From: Halorubrum sp. CBA1229
GTDB taxonomy: Archaea; Halobacteriota; Halobacteria; Halobacteriales; Haloferacaceae
Assembly: GCF_003721435.2 (NCBI RefSeq)
Contig: NZ_CP054585.1
Coordinates: 1,736,001-1,800,000 of the forward strand
Direction of reading: 5' to 3'
DNA: 64,000 nt
In this document: positions 43,925-52,995 of the stretch, piece by piece
Layout: every line of letters begins with the position of its first letter
Position numbering within the stretch: position 1 is the first letter of the stretch
Made by a program: the position numbers and the translations under genes
Notes under the pieces: generated by a model
The model's input: only the letters and a program-made list of their open reading frames with translations
Databases searched by the model: none
Told to the model about the DNA's origin: nothing

Positions 43925-45295
43925 TCAGAACGTCTCGAGGTAGCGGTCCTCCTCCCACTGCGAGACCTGGGTGAGGTACTCGCTGAACTCCTGGGACTTC
44001 GCCTCGGCGAACTTCTCGGAGGTGTGCGGGCCGAGCGCCTCCTGAAGCACCTCGTCGGTCTCCAGCTCCTCGACGGCGGCGCCGAGGTTCGGCGGCAGCG
44101 TCTCGATGCCGTACTCCTCGCGCTTCTCCTCGTCGAACTCGTAGATGTCCTCGCGGACCGGGTCGCCGGGGTCGGCGCCGGTCTTGATCCCGTCGAGACC
44201 GGCGGCGATGAGCGACGCCATCCCGAGGTAGGGGTTACAGGACGGGTCGGGGCTGCGGACCTCGAAGCGCGCGGAGACGCCCGCGGCGTCCGGGACGCGG
44301 ACGAGCGCCGAGCGGTTCGTGTCGGACCACGCGACGTAGATGGGCGCCTCGTAGCCGGGCACCAGGCGCTTGTAGGAGTTCACGGTCGGGTTGGTGACGG
44401 CCGTGAACGCCTTCGCGTGGTTCAGGATGCCGCCCATGAACTGGTAGGCCGTCTCGCTCAGGTTGAACTCGTCGTCGTTGTCGGCGAAGGCGTTGCCGTC
44501 CTCGTCGAACAGCGAGATGTGGCTGTGCATCCCCGAGCCGTTGATGTTGGCGATCGGCTTGGGCATGAACGTCGCGTGGAGGTCGTGCTGCTCGGCCACC
44601 GCGCGGACGACGGCGCGGAACGTCGCGATGTTGTCCGCGGTCGTGAGCGCGTCGTCGTACTTGAAGTTGATCTCGTGTTGCCCCTCGGCGACCTCGTGGT
44701 GCGAGGCCTCGATCTCGAAGCCCATCTCCTCTAGCGTGAAGATGATCTCCTTGCGGACGTCGGACGCGAGGTCCTTCGGCGCGAGGTCGAAGTAGCCGCC
44801 GTTGTCGTGGGGGATCGTCGTCGCGTTCCCGTCGTCGTCCTTCTCGAACAGGAAGAACTCCGGCTCGGGGCCGATGGAGACGGAGTAGCCCATCTCCTCG
44901 GCCTCCGCGAGGACGCTCTTGAGGACCTGACGCGGGCCGCCGGCGAACGGCTCGCCGTCGGTGTCGACGATGTCACAGATGAGCCGCGCGGCGCCGCTGT
45001 CGCCGTTCCCGTCGCTCCGCCACGGGAGCACCGCGAACGTGTCGGGGTCGGGGACGAGCCGCATGTCCGACTCCTGGATGCGCACGAACCCCTCGATGGA
45101 GGAGCCGTCGAAGTAGATGCCCTCGGTGAACGCCTTCTCGGCCTGGTGGGCCGGCACGGAGACGTTCTTCACGACGCCGAGGATGTCGGTGAACTGGAGC
45201 CGCAGGAAGTCGACGTTCTCTTCTTCGATCTCGTCGAGTACCGCCTGTTCTTCGGCCGTGAGGCCGCCGTCCGGTTTCGCTTGTTCGTCCGTCAT
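43925..45295 (-). CDS. glnA: Glutamine synthetase, type I
   Basis: A 456-residue [65 protein letters not shown] and [28 protein letters not shown] are the metal-, ATP- and glutamate-site signatures. It makes glutamine from glutamate and ammonia. The adenylylation-loop Tyr is not obvious, so control is more likely at transcription. A divergent Lrp gene starts 126 bp upstream, and a direct repeat flanks the TATA box. Confidence 0.98.
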   Translation of the reverse strand: MTDEQAKPDGGLTAEEQAVLDEIEEENVDFLRLQFTDILGVVKNVSVPAHQAEKAFTEGIYFDGSSIEGFVRIQESDMRLVPDPDTFAVLPWRSDGNGDSGAARLICDIVDTDGEPFAGGPRQVLKSVLAEAEEMGYSVSIGPEPEFFLFEKDDDGNATTIPHDNGGYFDLAPKDLASDVRKEIIFTLEEMGFEIEASHHEVAEGQHEINFKYDDALTTADNIATFRAVVRAVAEQHDLHATFMPKPIANINGSGMHSHISLFDEDGNAFADNDDEFNLSETAYQFMGGILNHAKAFTAVTNPTVNSYKRLVPGYEAPIYVAWSDTNRSALVRVPDAAGVSARFEVRSPDPSCNPYLGMASLIAAGLDGIKTGADPGDPVREDIYEFDEEKREEYGIETLPPNLGAAVEELETDEVLQEALGPHTSEKFAEAKSQEFSEYLTQVSQWEEDRYLETF

Positions 45296-45311
45296 GTTTT
45301 GGACAGTAATT

Positions 45312-45339
45312 CCTTATCTGCCAGTATAAAGGCCTTATC
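45312..45339. promoter_or_regulatory. glnA promoter with GATAAGG direct repeats
   Basis: On the minus strand, GATAAGG occurs twice (45333-45339 and 45312-45318), exactly 21 bp apart, two helical turns. The glnA TATA element TTTATAC (about 45323-45329) lies between them. Both copies would face the same side of the helix. A CCACC-N11-GGTGG inverted repeat (about 45357-45377) lies nearer the lrp start. These are candidate Lrp or nitrogen-control sites. Confidence 0.5.
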
Positions 45340-45420
45340 GCTTGGCGCATGAACCGCCACCCTCCCAATTATGGTGGACGTTCGTAAAATTCTAAACCCC
45401 TGAGGCCGTGGATAGGTGTG

Positions 45421-45882
45421 ATGACGTACGAAAACCTCGACGCCAAACTCGTTAACTCCCTTCTCAGCAACGGCCGCGCGAGCCTCCGGAGCCTCGGTGA
45501 CGAGCTCGACGTGTCCGTGACCACCGTCTCGAATCACCTCCGCGATCTCGAAGACGAGGGCGTGATCCGGGGGTATACGCCCATCGTCGACTACGACAAG
45601 CTCGGCTACGACGTGACGGCGGTGCTCCAGCTGAAGGTGGAGGGAAGCGCGCTCCCCGACGTCACGGAGAAGCTCCGGCAGGAGAAGCAGATGGTGAGCG
45701 TCTACGAGGTCACGGGCGACTACGACGTGATCGCGATCGGCAAGTTCACCGACACGGACGGGATGAACGACCAGATCAAGTCGATTCTCACCGACGCCGA
45801 CATCCGCGAGTCGAACACGAGCGTCGTCTTGAACGCGGTGACGGAGAACGAGCAGTTCGACCTCGACCTCAACGACGAGTAG
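45421..45882 (+). CDS. lrp: Lrp/AsnC-family transcription regulator
   Basis: A 153-residue classic Lrp. Residues about 5-60 are the winged helix ([42 protein letters not shown]), and 65-140 the RAM ligand-binding fold ([29 protein letters not shown]). It is divergent from glnA; in haloarchaea an Lrp in this position is known to affect glnA expression. It likely senses an amino acid. ATG 45421 fits an AT-rich core promoter (TTCTAAAC, about 45388-45395). Confidence 0.95.
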   Translation: MTYENLDAKLVNSLLSNGRASLRSLGDELDVSVTTVSNHLRDLEDEGVIRGYTPIVDYDKLGYDVTAVLQLKVEGSALPDVTEKLRQEKQMVSVYEVTGDYDVIAIGKFTDTDGMNDQIKSILTDADIRESNTSVVLNAVTENEQFDLDLNDE

Positions 45883-45917
45883 CCCGACCGCACGAGCGGC
45901 GATCCGGCCCGACCGCG

Positions 45918-47141
45918 CTACTCCCGCCCGGCCGCCGCTTCCAGGACCTCCACGGCCGGCAGCGGCTCGCCCGTCAGCGCGCGGATGTACGCCCCGCCCG
46001 CGATGGAGACGTGCGAGAAGTCGTCCTCGCTCAGGCCGTACATCTCGATCGCCCGGGAGGTGTCGCCGCCCCCGACGACCGAGAAGCAGTCGGTCTCCGC
46101 GATGGCCTCGAGCACGCCGACGGTGCCGTCGGCGAACCGCTCGTCCTCGAAGACGCCGAGCGCCCCCTTCACGAACACCGCGTCGGACTCGCGGACGAGC
46201 GGCTCGTAGGCCGCGACCGTCTCCGATCCCACGTCGAGGTACCCCGCGGTCTTCTCGTCGATCTCGTCGACGGCGACCTCCGCGCGCTCGCCGTCGGCCC
46301 CCTCGTACGCGAGGTCCGCGGCGAGGTGGATCGCGTCGCCGCGCTCGTCGAGCACGGACTCGATCAGCTCGCGGTTCTCCTCCCACTGCTCGTCGAACAG
46401 GTCCATGTCCCCGATGTCGTGCCCGACGGGGTGGCCCGCGGCGCGCAAGAAGAGCTCGCCGGCGACGCCGCCGAGGAGGAACCGGTCGACCCGGTCGTCT
46501 AAGGCGTCCATCACGCCGATCACGTCGGTCGCTTTGGTTCCGCCGACGACCATCGTCACCGGGCCGTCGAACTCGCGGGTCGCGATGGCGGTGTTGGCCT
46601 CGTACTCCGTCTCCATCACGCGGCCGGCGTACGACGGGAGGACGAGCGGGAAGCCGACCAGCGAGGCGTGCTTCCGGTGGGCGGCCGAGTAGGCGTCGTT
46701 GACGTACGCGTCGAACTTCGGCGCCAAGGTCCGGACGAACTCCGTGTCGGCCTTCTCCTCGGGCGACGCCTCGGGGAGTTCGTCGTCACACATCCGAGTG
46801 TTCTCCAACAGGAGGATTTCGCCCGCATCGAGCGCGTCGATGGCCGAAAGCGCCTCGTCGCCGTACGTGTCCTCGACGAAGGCGACGTCGCGGCCGACGT
46901 GTTCGGCGAGGATGTCGGCGTGGCCCGACAGCGACGTGAAGTCGTCGCGGCCGGGGCGGCCCTGGTGGGCCAGCAGGACGACCCGGTGGCCCGCCTCGGC
47001 GAGCTCGCGGACCGTCTCCGCGTGGCGCTCGAAGCGGCGGTTGTCCTGCGGTGCTCCGTCCTCGATCGGCGAGTTGAGGTCGAGCCGAACGAGGACGCGT
47101 TCGTCTGCCGGGAGGTCGTCGATGGTGTCGAAGGTGGCCAT
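45918..47141 (-). CDS. pgk: Phosphoglycerate kinase
   Basis: A 407-residue PGK. RLDLNSPIEDGAPQDNRRFE is the substrate-loop signature, VLLAHQGRPGR and NDAYSAAHRKHASLVGFP follow, and VVGGGDTSRAIEMYGLSEDDFSHVSIAGGA is the nucleotide site. It interconverts 1,3-bisphosphoglycerate and 3-phosphoglycerate. The gap gene lies 138 bp upstream on the same strand. pgk has its own TTTAAATAC box about 26 nt before the ATG, so it is separately transcribed. Confidence 0.97.
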   Translation of the reverse strand: MATFDTIDDLPADERVLVRLDLNSPIEDGAPQDNRRFERHAETVRELAEAGHRVVLLAHQGRPGRDDFTSLSGHADILAEHVGRDVAFVEDTYGDEALSAIDALDAGEILLLENTRMCDDELPEASPEEKADTEFVRTLAPKFDAYVNDAYSAAHRKHASLVGFPLVLPSYAGRVMETEYEANTAIATREFDGPVTMVVGGTKATDVIGVMDALDDRVDRFLLGGVAGELFLRAAGHPVGHDIGDMDLFDEQWEENRELIESVLDERGDAIHLAADLAYEGADGERAEVAVDEIDEKTAGYLDVGSETVAAYEPLVRESDAVFVKGALGVFEDERFADGTVGVLEAIAETDCFSVVGGGDTSRAIEMYGLSEDDFSHVSIAGGAYIRALTGEPLPAVEVLEAAAGRE

Positions 47142-47213
47142 GGATGAGTGGTCGTCGATTGAGTATTTAAAAAGCGGTTCTTCGGGAGAACGTCGCCGCC
47201 GGGAGCCTCGGCC

Positions 47214-47270
47214 GCGGCGGCGTTCCGGTGGAGACCGACCCCGGCGGCGTTCCGGGATGGGACCGACCGC
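47214..47270. repeat. Imperfect 29-bp tandem duplication between gap and pgk
   Basis: GGCGGCGTTCCGG followed by a G-rich stretch and GACCGACC occurs twice in a row. It lies between the gap stop and the pgk promoter and is probably a local slippage product. Confidence 0.45.
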
Positions 47271-47279
47271 GCTCGCCGC

Positions 47280-48332
47280 TTACGCCTCGTCGTGGACGTA
47301 CGCGGCCATGTCGAGCATCCGGTTCGAGAAGCCGTACTCGTTGTCGTACCAGGTGAGGATCTTCAGGAGCTTCCCGCCGGCGATGACGTTCGTCGACCCC
47401 AGGTCGACGTAGCTGGAGAACGGGAGGCCGACGATGTCGCTGGAGACGACCTCGTCGTCGGTGTAGCCGAGCACGCCCGCGAGCGGACCGGAGTCGGCTG
47501 CGTCGCGGAAGGCGGCGTTGACCTCCTCCGCGGTGACGGTCTCGTCGAGGCTGACGACGAACTCGGTGATGGAGCCGCTCGCGACCGGGACGCGCATCGC
47601 CATCCCGTCGATCTTCCCGTCCAGCTGCGGGAGGACCTTCTGTGCCGCGCCGGCCGCGCCCGTCGAGGTCGGCACGATGTTCTCGGCGGCCGCGCGCCCG
47701 CGGCGCGTCTTCGCCTTCGGGCCGTCGATGAGCGCCTGCGAGCCGGTGTAGGCGTGGACGGTGGTGAGGGTGCCGGCGTCGATGCCGAACTCCGCGTCGA
47801 GCACCTTCGCGACCGGCGTGATGGAGTTCGTCGTACAGGAGGCGTTCGAGATCACGTCGTCGCCGTCGTACTCGTCGTGGTTGACGCCGTAGACGAGCTG
47901 CTTGACCGGCTTCTCGCCCTTCGGCGGCGCCGAGATGATCACGGTGTCCGCGCCGCCGTCGAGGTGCGCGCTCGCGTCCTCGCGCGTCCGGAAGACGCCC
48001 GTGCACTCCAGGGCGACGTCGACGTCGAGCTCGTCCCACGGGAGGTCCGCGGGGTCCTGCACGTTGTACAGCGGGACCGAGGTGCCGCCGATCGTCAGCG
48101 CGTCGCCGTCGCGCTCGACGCCGTCGAGCCGCCCCATGACGGTGTCGTACTTCGCGAGGTACGCCATGTCGTTGAACTCCATCACGTCGTTGATGCCGAC
48201 GAGCTCGATCCGCGGCGCCTCCAGCACCGCGCGGAACACGTTCCGTCCGATCCGACCGAACCCGTTGAGACCGACCCGCACGACCTCGTCGTCGCTCACG
48301 TCGTCCGCCGCATCGAGGTACGATTTACTCAT
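47280..48332 (-). CDS. gap: Glyceraldehyde-3-phosphate dehydrogenase (bacterial-type)
   Basis: A 350-residue phosphorylating GAPDH of the bacterial/eukaryotic class. GLNGFGRIGRNVFRA (residues 21-35) is the NAD(P) loop, and SNASCTTN contains catalytic C166 with H193 in TVHAY. ASGSITEFVVSLD and WYDNEYGFSNRM are family signatures. An extra 18-residue acidic N-terminus precedes the Rossmann fold. Haloarchaea often carry two such genes, one for glycolysis and one for gluconeogenesis; the position beside pgk does not decide which this is. GATTTAAGTATC lies about 27 nt upstream of the ATG. Confidence 0.97.
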   Translation of the reverse strand: MSKSYLDAADDVSDDEVVRVGLNGFGRIGRNVFRAVLEAPRIELVGINDVMEFNDMAYLAKYDTVMGRLDGVERDGDALTIGGTSVPLYNVQDPADLPWDELDVDVALECTGVFRTREDASAHLDGGADTVIISAPPKGEKPVKQLVYGVNHDEYDGDDVISNASCTTNSITPVAKVLDAEFGIDAGTLTTVHAYTGSQALIDGPKAKTRRGRAAAENIVPTSTGAAGAAQKVLPQLDGKIDGMAMRVPVASGSITEFVVSLDETVTAEEVNAAFRDAADSGPLAGVLGYTDDEVVSSDIVGLPFSSYVDLGSTNVIAGGKLLKILTWYDNEYGFSNRMLDMAAYVHDEA

Positions 48333-48354
48333 ATTTGAAAAAGCCGAGCCGCAG

Positions 48355-48415
48355 ATACTTAAATCCGGCCGAGTCGGTCTGAGATAGTCACTATCGTTCG
48401 ATTTCGTTACGAACG
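48355..48415 (-). promoter_or_regulatory. gap promoter with two adjacent inverted repeats
   Basis: The gap TATA (about 48355-48362, minus strand) is followed upstream by GATAGT-C-ACTATC (48383-48395) and directly by CGTTCG-N9-CGAACG (48395-48415). Two inverted repeats side by side in an otherwise plain region suggest a regulator platform for this carbon-flux gene. Confidence 0.45.
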
Positions 48416-48539
48416 GTGTCGGCTGTCGGCGGCGCTCCCCGACCGACGGCGGCGGATCGACCCCGCACAGTGGCGCGTCGTGCCGGCCAATACGGCGACC
48501 GACAGAAGGCTTATCGGCGTCACCGCCTTCACGTGAGGT

Positions 48540-48917
48540 ATGGATAGAGACGACCGTGACGATCCGTTCGGCGATTTCTTCGAGGAGATCGAACGGATGA
48601 TGAACGAGATGGCGGGCGGCGAACCGGGCACCGAGGACGCCGGCTTCGGGTCGGCGACGCACGTGGACGCGTACGCCACCGACGACGGCGTGCGGCTCGT
48701 CGCCGACCTCCCGGCCGTCTCGAAGGAAGAGCTCTCCCTGCAGTGCGACGGCGAGGCGCTCACCATCTCCGCGGCCTCCGACCGGCGGGAGTACGACGAG
48801 ACCGTCGACCTCCCCGTCCCGGTCGACGAGCACTCCGCGAACGCGACGTTCAACAACGGCGTCCTCGAGGTCACGTTCGACCGCGACGACGACTCCGCGT
48901 CGATCGACCTCGAGTAG
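48540..48917 (+). CDS. Hsp20/alpha-crystallin-like small chaperone
   Basis: A 125-residue protein. Residues 1-35 are an acidic helix-rich arm (DPFGDFFEEIERMMNEM). Residues about 40-125 form the beta-sandwich: VDAYATDDGVRLVADLPAVSKEELSLQCDG and a final NGVLEVTFDRDD, close to the A-x-x-x-N-G-V-L signature of alpha-crystallins. It would bind unfolding proteins as an oligomer. The C-terminal I-x-I/V anchor is only weakly present (SIDLE). GGCTTATCGG lies about 28 nt upstream. Confidence 0.85.
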   Translation: MDRDDRDDPFGDFFEEIERMMNEMAGGEPGTEDAGFGSATHVDAYATDDGVRLVADLPAVSKEELSLQCDGEALTISAASDRREYDETVDLPVPVDEHSANATFNNGVLEVTFDRDDDSASIDLE

Positions 48918-48933
48918 GCGCTCCGGTTTCCGG

Positions 48934-49839
48934 TCAGTTCCTCCCCGCCGTCCGCTCGATGAGCTCCGCGAGCCGGTCGTAGAAATCGGGCTCATACTTC
49001 GTCGCCGCGTCCACTGTCGGGCGCGCGTTGGTCTCGTTGACGACGAGCCGGTCGCCCGTCGCGAGCAGGTCGACGCCGAGGTAGTCGATACCGAGGACGT
49101 CGGCCGCCCGCTCGGCCAGCTCCCGAGCGCGCTCCGGGAGGTCGACGCCGGTCGCCTCGGCGCCGCGGTGGACGTTGTGCTTCCACCGGCCCGCCTCGCG
49201 GGCGTCGTCGGGGAGTTCCCGGCGCACCGCGCCGGCGTACGCGCCGTCGACGACCATCGCGCGGTAGTCGCGCGCGTCGGGGAGGAACTCCTGGATCAGG
49301 TACGACTTGTCGCCGGTCGCGCGGTAGTCGTGGACGAGGTTCAGGTAGTCGACGACGCCGAGGAGGGAGTCGAGGTCGGCGGCGGTCGCGACGCCGACGC
49401 CCCGTGTCGCGGAGTTCGGCTTGACGACGACGGGGTACGAGAACGACGACACGGCGTCGGTGACGACCGCCTCGTCGACGGGGTTCGACACCAGCGTCGT
49501 CCGCGGCGTCGGGAGTCCGGCGTCGTCGAGCGCGGCGAGCGCGCCCGCCTTATTCCGGGAGGCGAGGACGGCGTCGCGGCCGTTCACCCACGGGACCGAC
49601 AGCCGCGCGTCGACGACGGCGCCCTCCATGAGCCGCGAGGGGTAGACGAGGCCGACGTCGAAGCCGTCGAACTCGGCGTCGCCGTCGCTTTCCTTCCCGC
49701 CCTCGCCGCGCTCCCCGCCCGAGACGCGGAGCGACCGCTCCTTCGCCTGCACGTGCTCGACGGCGATTCCGCGACTCGCGAGCGGCTCGCGCACCCGGTC
49801 GAACGTCTCCGCGTCGGTCGTCATCGCCAGCCGGAGCAT
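48934..49839 (-). CDS. RimK-like ATP-grasp ligase
   Basis: A 301-residue ATP-grasp protein. The pre-ATP domain (to about residue 90) precedes ASRNKAGALAALDDAGLPTPRT. PVVVKPNSATRGVGVATA (about residues 133-150) is the ATP loop, YLIQEFLPDARDYRAMVVDG the lid, and VNETNARPTVDAATKYEPDF the metal site. Such enzymes join an amino acid to a carboxylate (RimK, LysX, coenzyme-gamma-glutamyl types). Substrate is unknown; no biosynthetic neighbours are present. An acidic 20-residue loop near 45-60 is extra. Confidence 0.87.
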   Translation of the reverse strand: MLRLAMTTDAETFDRVREPLASRGIAVEHVQAKERSLRVSGGERGEGGKESDGDAEFDGFDVGLVYPSRLMEGAVVDARLSVPWVNGRDAVLASRNKAGALAALDDAGLPTPRTTLVSNPVDEAVVTDAVSSFSYPVVVKPNSATRGVGVATAADLDSLLGVVDYLNLVHDYRATGDKSYLIQEFLPDARDYRAMVVDGAYAGAVRRELPDDAREAGRWKHNVHRGAEATGVDLPERARELAERAADVLGIDYLGVDLLATGDRLVVNETNARPTVDAATKYEPDFYDRLAELIERTAGRN

Positions 49840-49967
49840 ACGCTCGCTCGGGGCCGTTCGGACTTAAAAACGGTGCGGCGGTCGACGGTCGCTCGTCGAC
49901 CTCGCGGGCGCCGACGCCGCTTCCGTGACGCCGACGGTATTCGATCCGGGCGCGACCCGCGCTCGCG

Positions 49968-50258
49968 CTACCCCAGGTGGCCTTCCTCGCGGAGCTGTTC
50001 CGCCTCGCTCTTCTCGTAGCGCCACGCGATGTCGCCCTTCTCGTCTTGCCAGTCCCACGGCTCAACGAGGACGATGTCGTCCTCGCGGATCCAGACGCGC
50101 TTCTGCATCCGCCCGGGGATGCGCGCGGTCCGCTCTTTCCCGTCCGCACAGCGGACGCGGACCCGGTTCGCGCCGAGCATCTCGACGACCTCCGCGAACA
50201 CCTCGTCGTCGTCGGGCATCCGGAGGTCGTTTCGGCCGTCGCCGTCTCCGTCGCTCAT
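49968..50258 (-). CDS. eif1a: Translation initiation factor aIF1A
   Basis: A 96-residue OB-fold factor. [48 protein letters not shown] covers the whole core, with [16 protein letters not shown] as the C-terminal helix. It binds the A site with aIF1 and promotes start-codon selection. A short acidic N-terminus precedes the core. The gene is alone here, with a 128-bp gap to the ATP-grasp gene. Confidence 0.97.
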   Translation of the reverse strand: MSDGDGDGRNDLRMPDDDEVFAEVVEMLGANRVRVRCADGKERTARIPGRMQKRVWIREDDIVLVEPWDWQDEKGDIAWRYEKSEAEQLREEGHLG

Positions 50259-50350
50259 GCGTACGCGGTGATACGCGTTCCCGGAAATAAAAGGGCCGCT
50301 CTCCGCGCGGAAGCGTCCTTTTTAAACACCGACGGGCGCGATCGGCGGGT

Positions 50351-50530
50351 ATGCGCGACACGCTCGGACCCACCGGCCTCGTCGGCGTCGCCCTCGTCCT
50401 CCTCGCGGTCGGCCTGTTGACCGCGTACGACCCCGTCGTCGGCGGCGGGGTCGCCCTCCTGCTGGCCGGGCTCGGACTGATCGCGAAGGGCGTCGCCGAC
50501 TCGGCGATGCGCACCTTCGGCCTCAAGTAG
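50351..50530 (+). CDS. Small two-helix membrane protein (DUF7470-like)
   Basis: A 59-residue protein, translated here by hand. It begins RDTLGPTGLVGVALVLLAV and has two hydrophobic helices (about 8-25 and 31-47), with DSAMRTFGLK at the end. The pattern matches, from memory, small haloarchaeal DUF7470 proteins. Function unknown. TTTTTAAACACC lies about 28 nt upstream of the ATG. Confidence 0.7.
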   Translation: MRDTLGPTGLVGVALVLLAVGLLTAYDPVVGGGVALLLAGLGLIAKGVADSAMRTFGLK

Positions 50531-50623
50531 CCGTTCTCTGCCCTCTCGCCGCTCGCTCCTCCGACCGACCCTTCTCGCGCCGCTCCCGAAAGAGTGATAA
50601 CCGGCGGCCGCCCCGGACCGATC

Positions 50624-50869
50624 ATGGTCGACGCACCCGCGGTCGCGGTCGAACTGGCGGAGCTCCTCGCGGTGGTCGTCGGGGCCGGCGCGGCCTCGGT
50701 GATCGGCGTCCTGCTTGAACGGTTCGGACTCTCCGCGGCCTCCACGGGCGACCTCGTGCTCGGCGCGTGGGCGGTCGGGATGGGGCTGCTCGCGCTGTAC
50801 GTCGGGATCGTCGCGCTCGGGTACGAGCAGGCGCTCCCCCGCCTCCGGCGGCTCGCCGCCGGCGAGTAG
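50624..50869 (+). CDS. Small membrane protein of unknown function
   Basis: An 81-residue protein with two hydrophobic segments (about residues 9-30 and 44-63) and a basic tail (ALPRLRRLAAGE). No family recognised. The ATG at 50624 follows a GTGATAACC element by about 28 nt. It runs in the same direction as the preceding 59-residue protein but has its own promoter-like element. Confidence 0.6.
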   Translation: MVDAPAVAVELAELLAVVVGAGAASVIGVLLERFGLSAASTGDLVLGAWAVGMGLLALYVGIVALGYEQALPRLRRLAAGE

Positions 50870-50913
50870 GACCGCGACGGCGAACGCCGGGACGGCGACC
50901 CGCGGCCGATCGC

Positions 50914-52632
50914 TTATAAATCTCCGCGCTTCGCGAGGTCCCGAACCGTCTCCGCCCGCTCGCGGATCGCGGCCCACTCCGCGTCGTCTTTGTCGTCGAC
51001 GTGCGAGTACATCAGTCCCATCCGGCCGGTGCCGCGGAGCGTCTTCTCCTTGTCCTTCAGGAAGTCCCAGTAGAGCGCGTTGAACGGGCACGCGCCCTCG
51101 CCCGTCGTCCGGGAGACGGCGTAGGGGCACGACGCGCAGTAGTCGCTCATCCGGTTCACGTAGCTCCCCGAGGCGGCGTACGGCTTCGAGGAGAGCACGT
51201 CGGTCCCGAACGACCCCATCGCGACGACGTTCGGCGTCGTCACCCAGTGGTACGCATCCACGAAGCCGAGGTGGAACCACTCGTTCACGTCGGCGGGGTC
51301 GGCGCCGTAGAGCAGCGCGAAGTTCGACAGCACCATCAGCCGCTCGATGTGGTGGGCGTACCCGTACTCGCGGACGTGGTCGACCGCCTCGGAGAGGCAC
51401 CGCATCTCCGTGTCCCCGTCCCAGTACGCCGGCGGGAGCTCCCGCGACTGATCCAGCTGATTCGCGTCCGCCAGCGCCGGCATCGCCTCGCGGTAGACGT
51501 GTCGCGTGAACTCCCGCCAGCCGATCACCTGCCTGATGAACCCCTCGGCCGCGTTCAGCGGAACCGAGAGACGGTCGTCGCCGCCGCTGTCGCCCGCGCC
51601 GACTCCGTCCTCTCCCTCGGTTCCGCCCTCCGCGAACGCGTCGAGCGTCGTCCCCGAACCGCCGCCCGCCGCGGGGTCGTCGTCGGGGTCGTACCCGCCG
51701 GGCTCGACCCCGCGCCGCTCGTAGGCTGCCTCCACCGCCCGGACCGGTTCGCGCGGGTGGAGGAGTCCGAGGTTGATCGGGACCGAGAGCAGGGAGTGCG
51801 AGAGGAACGGCTCCCCCGTCACCATCGCGTCCTCGTACCGCCCGAACGACGGCAGCCGCTCCCGAACGAACGCGTCGAGCGCGGCCCGGGCCTCCTCTCT
51901 GGTGACCGGCCACGCGAACCCGTCCAGCGCGTCCTCCCCCCACGTGTCGAACCGGTCGCGGACCCACGCGTGCGTCTCTCGGGTGAGTTCGTCGGGCTCG
52001 AACCCCGGCCGCTCCGGCGGCTCCCAGTCGTCCGGCGGGGTCTCTTGGTTCAGGTCGTCGTAGTTCCACTCGCCGCCGACCGGCTCGTCGCCGTCCATCA
52101 GCACGCCCGTCTCGCGGCGGACGTGGCGGTACCAGCTCTCCTGTCGGTAGCTCCGGGCGGCGGTGCCGTCCTCGTCGAGGACCGACTCCGTCCCGCTCTC
52201 GCCCTCGCTCCCATCGTCCGGACTCCCCGCCCACTCCCGCCAGTCGCTCGGCGTCGTCCAGAACAGCTCGTTATCCAACAGCTCCAGCGACCCGCCTCGC
52301 TCGGCGACGAGCTCGCGGAGGCGCTCGGCGGCGCCGTGGCTCGCGGGGCGCATCAGTCGGAGGTCGGGGTCGGAGCGGTCGGTCAGGAACTCCTCGAGGC
52401 CCTCGCCGAACGACTCGGCCGTCAGGTACGTCACGTCGCGGCCGCGCTCGCGGAGCTCGTCCCGGAAGTGGCGCATCGCGGAGAAGACGAGCGTCAGCTT
52501 GTGGGCGTGGTACGGCTTCCGGTCGGCGAAGCCGTGCGCCTCGATCAGCAGCACCTCGTCGGCGTCGTCGAGGACGTCGAGCTCGGGGTTGAGCTGATCG
52601 CCGAGCAGCCAGAGGACGGCGTCGTCGCTCAT
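50914..52632 (-). CDS. FeS-BCP type photolyase (prokaryotic 6-4 photolyase/cryptochrome-like)
   Basis: A 572-residue photolyase-like flavoprotein. The N-terminal half is the alpha/beta antenna domain (VLWLLGDQLNPELDVLDDAD). The C-terminal FAD domain has FIRQVIGWREFTRHVYR, ERLMVLSNFALL and VTTPNVVAMGSFG. Four cysteines fit the FeS-cluster ligands: one in EMRCLSE and three in DYCASCPYAV...ACPF. These FeS proteins (PhrB/CryB) repair 6-4 photoproducts or act as light sensors. An acidic insert (about residues 285-330) is extra. The ORF extends far upstream in frame, but ATG 52632 gives the family N-terminus. The last codon is the rare TTA. Confidence 0.92.
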   Translation of the reverse strand: MSDDAVLWLLGDQLNPELDVLDDADEVLLIEAHGFADRKPYHAHKLTLVFSAMRHFRDELRERGRDVTYLTAESFGEGLEEFLTDRSDPDLRLMRPASHGAAERLRELVAERGGSLELLDNELFWTTPSDWREWAGSPDDGSEGESGTESVLDEDGTAARSYRQESWYRHVRRETGVLMDGDEPVGGEWNYDDLNQETPPDDWEPPERPGFEPDELTRETHAWVRDRFDTWGEDALDGFAWPVTREEARAALDAFVRERLPSFGRYEDAMVTGEPFLSHSLLSVPINLGLLHPREPVRAVEAAYERRGVEPGGYDPDDDPAAGGGSGTTLDAFAEGGTEGEDGVGAGDSGGDDRLSVPLNAAEGFIRQVIGWREFTRHVYREAMPALADANQLDQSRELPPAYWDGDTEMRCLSEAVDHVREYGYAHHIERLMVLSNFALLYGADPADVNEWFHLGFVDAYHWVTTPNVVAMGSFGTDVLSSKPYAASGSYVNRMSDYCASCPYAVSRTTGEGACPFNALYWDFLKDKEKTLRGTGRMGLMYSHVDDKDDAEWAAIRERAETVRDLAKRGDL

Positions 52633-52732
52633 GGACCACGACACGAGCGCGGTCGACGTAGGTCTGGGGGCCGGACGGTCGGGGCCGAGCCACAACACCC
52701 CCCTTTTTATTCGGCCTCGACGAGGGGAGACC

Positions 52733-52930
52733 GTGGACGAAATACTCACGAACTGGCTCCTCGGTCTGATCGCTGCCCTCCTCGCCGTGCTCGTGCTCGA
52801 CTCGACCGGGCAGTCGTTCCTCGCTCCGCTCGCCCCGGTCGCGAACGTGCTCGCGCTCGTGACGTTCCTGGCGTTCGTGCTCCTGACGGGCGCGTTCCTC
52901 GTGTACACGGCGTCGTTCCGCAACGCGTAG
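52733..52930 (+). CDS. Small two-helix membrane protein of unknown function
   Basis: A 65-residue protein with two hydrophobic segments (about residues 7-24 and 32-57). GTG 52733 is chosen because CCTTTTTATTC lies about 26 nt upstream (leaderless). The long open frame upstream has no such promoter and is arginine-rich. No family recognised. Confidence 0.6.
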   Translation: MDEILTNWLLGLIAALLAVLVLDSTGQSFLAPLAPVANVLALVTFLAFVLLTGAFLVYTASFRNA

Positions 52931-52995
52931 ATCGCTCCCGCGGCGGTCCCGGCCGGCGCGGATACCTTTTTACTCTGCGTCCGTCTGGTCGCCGT

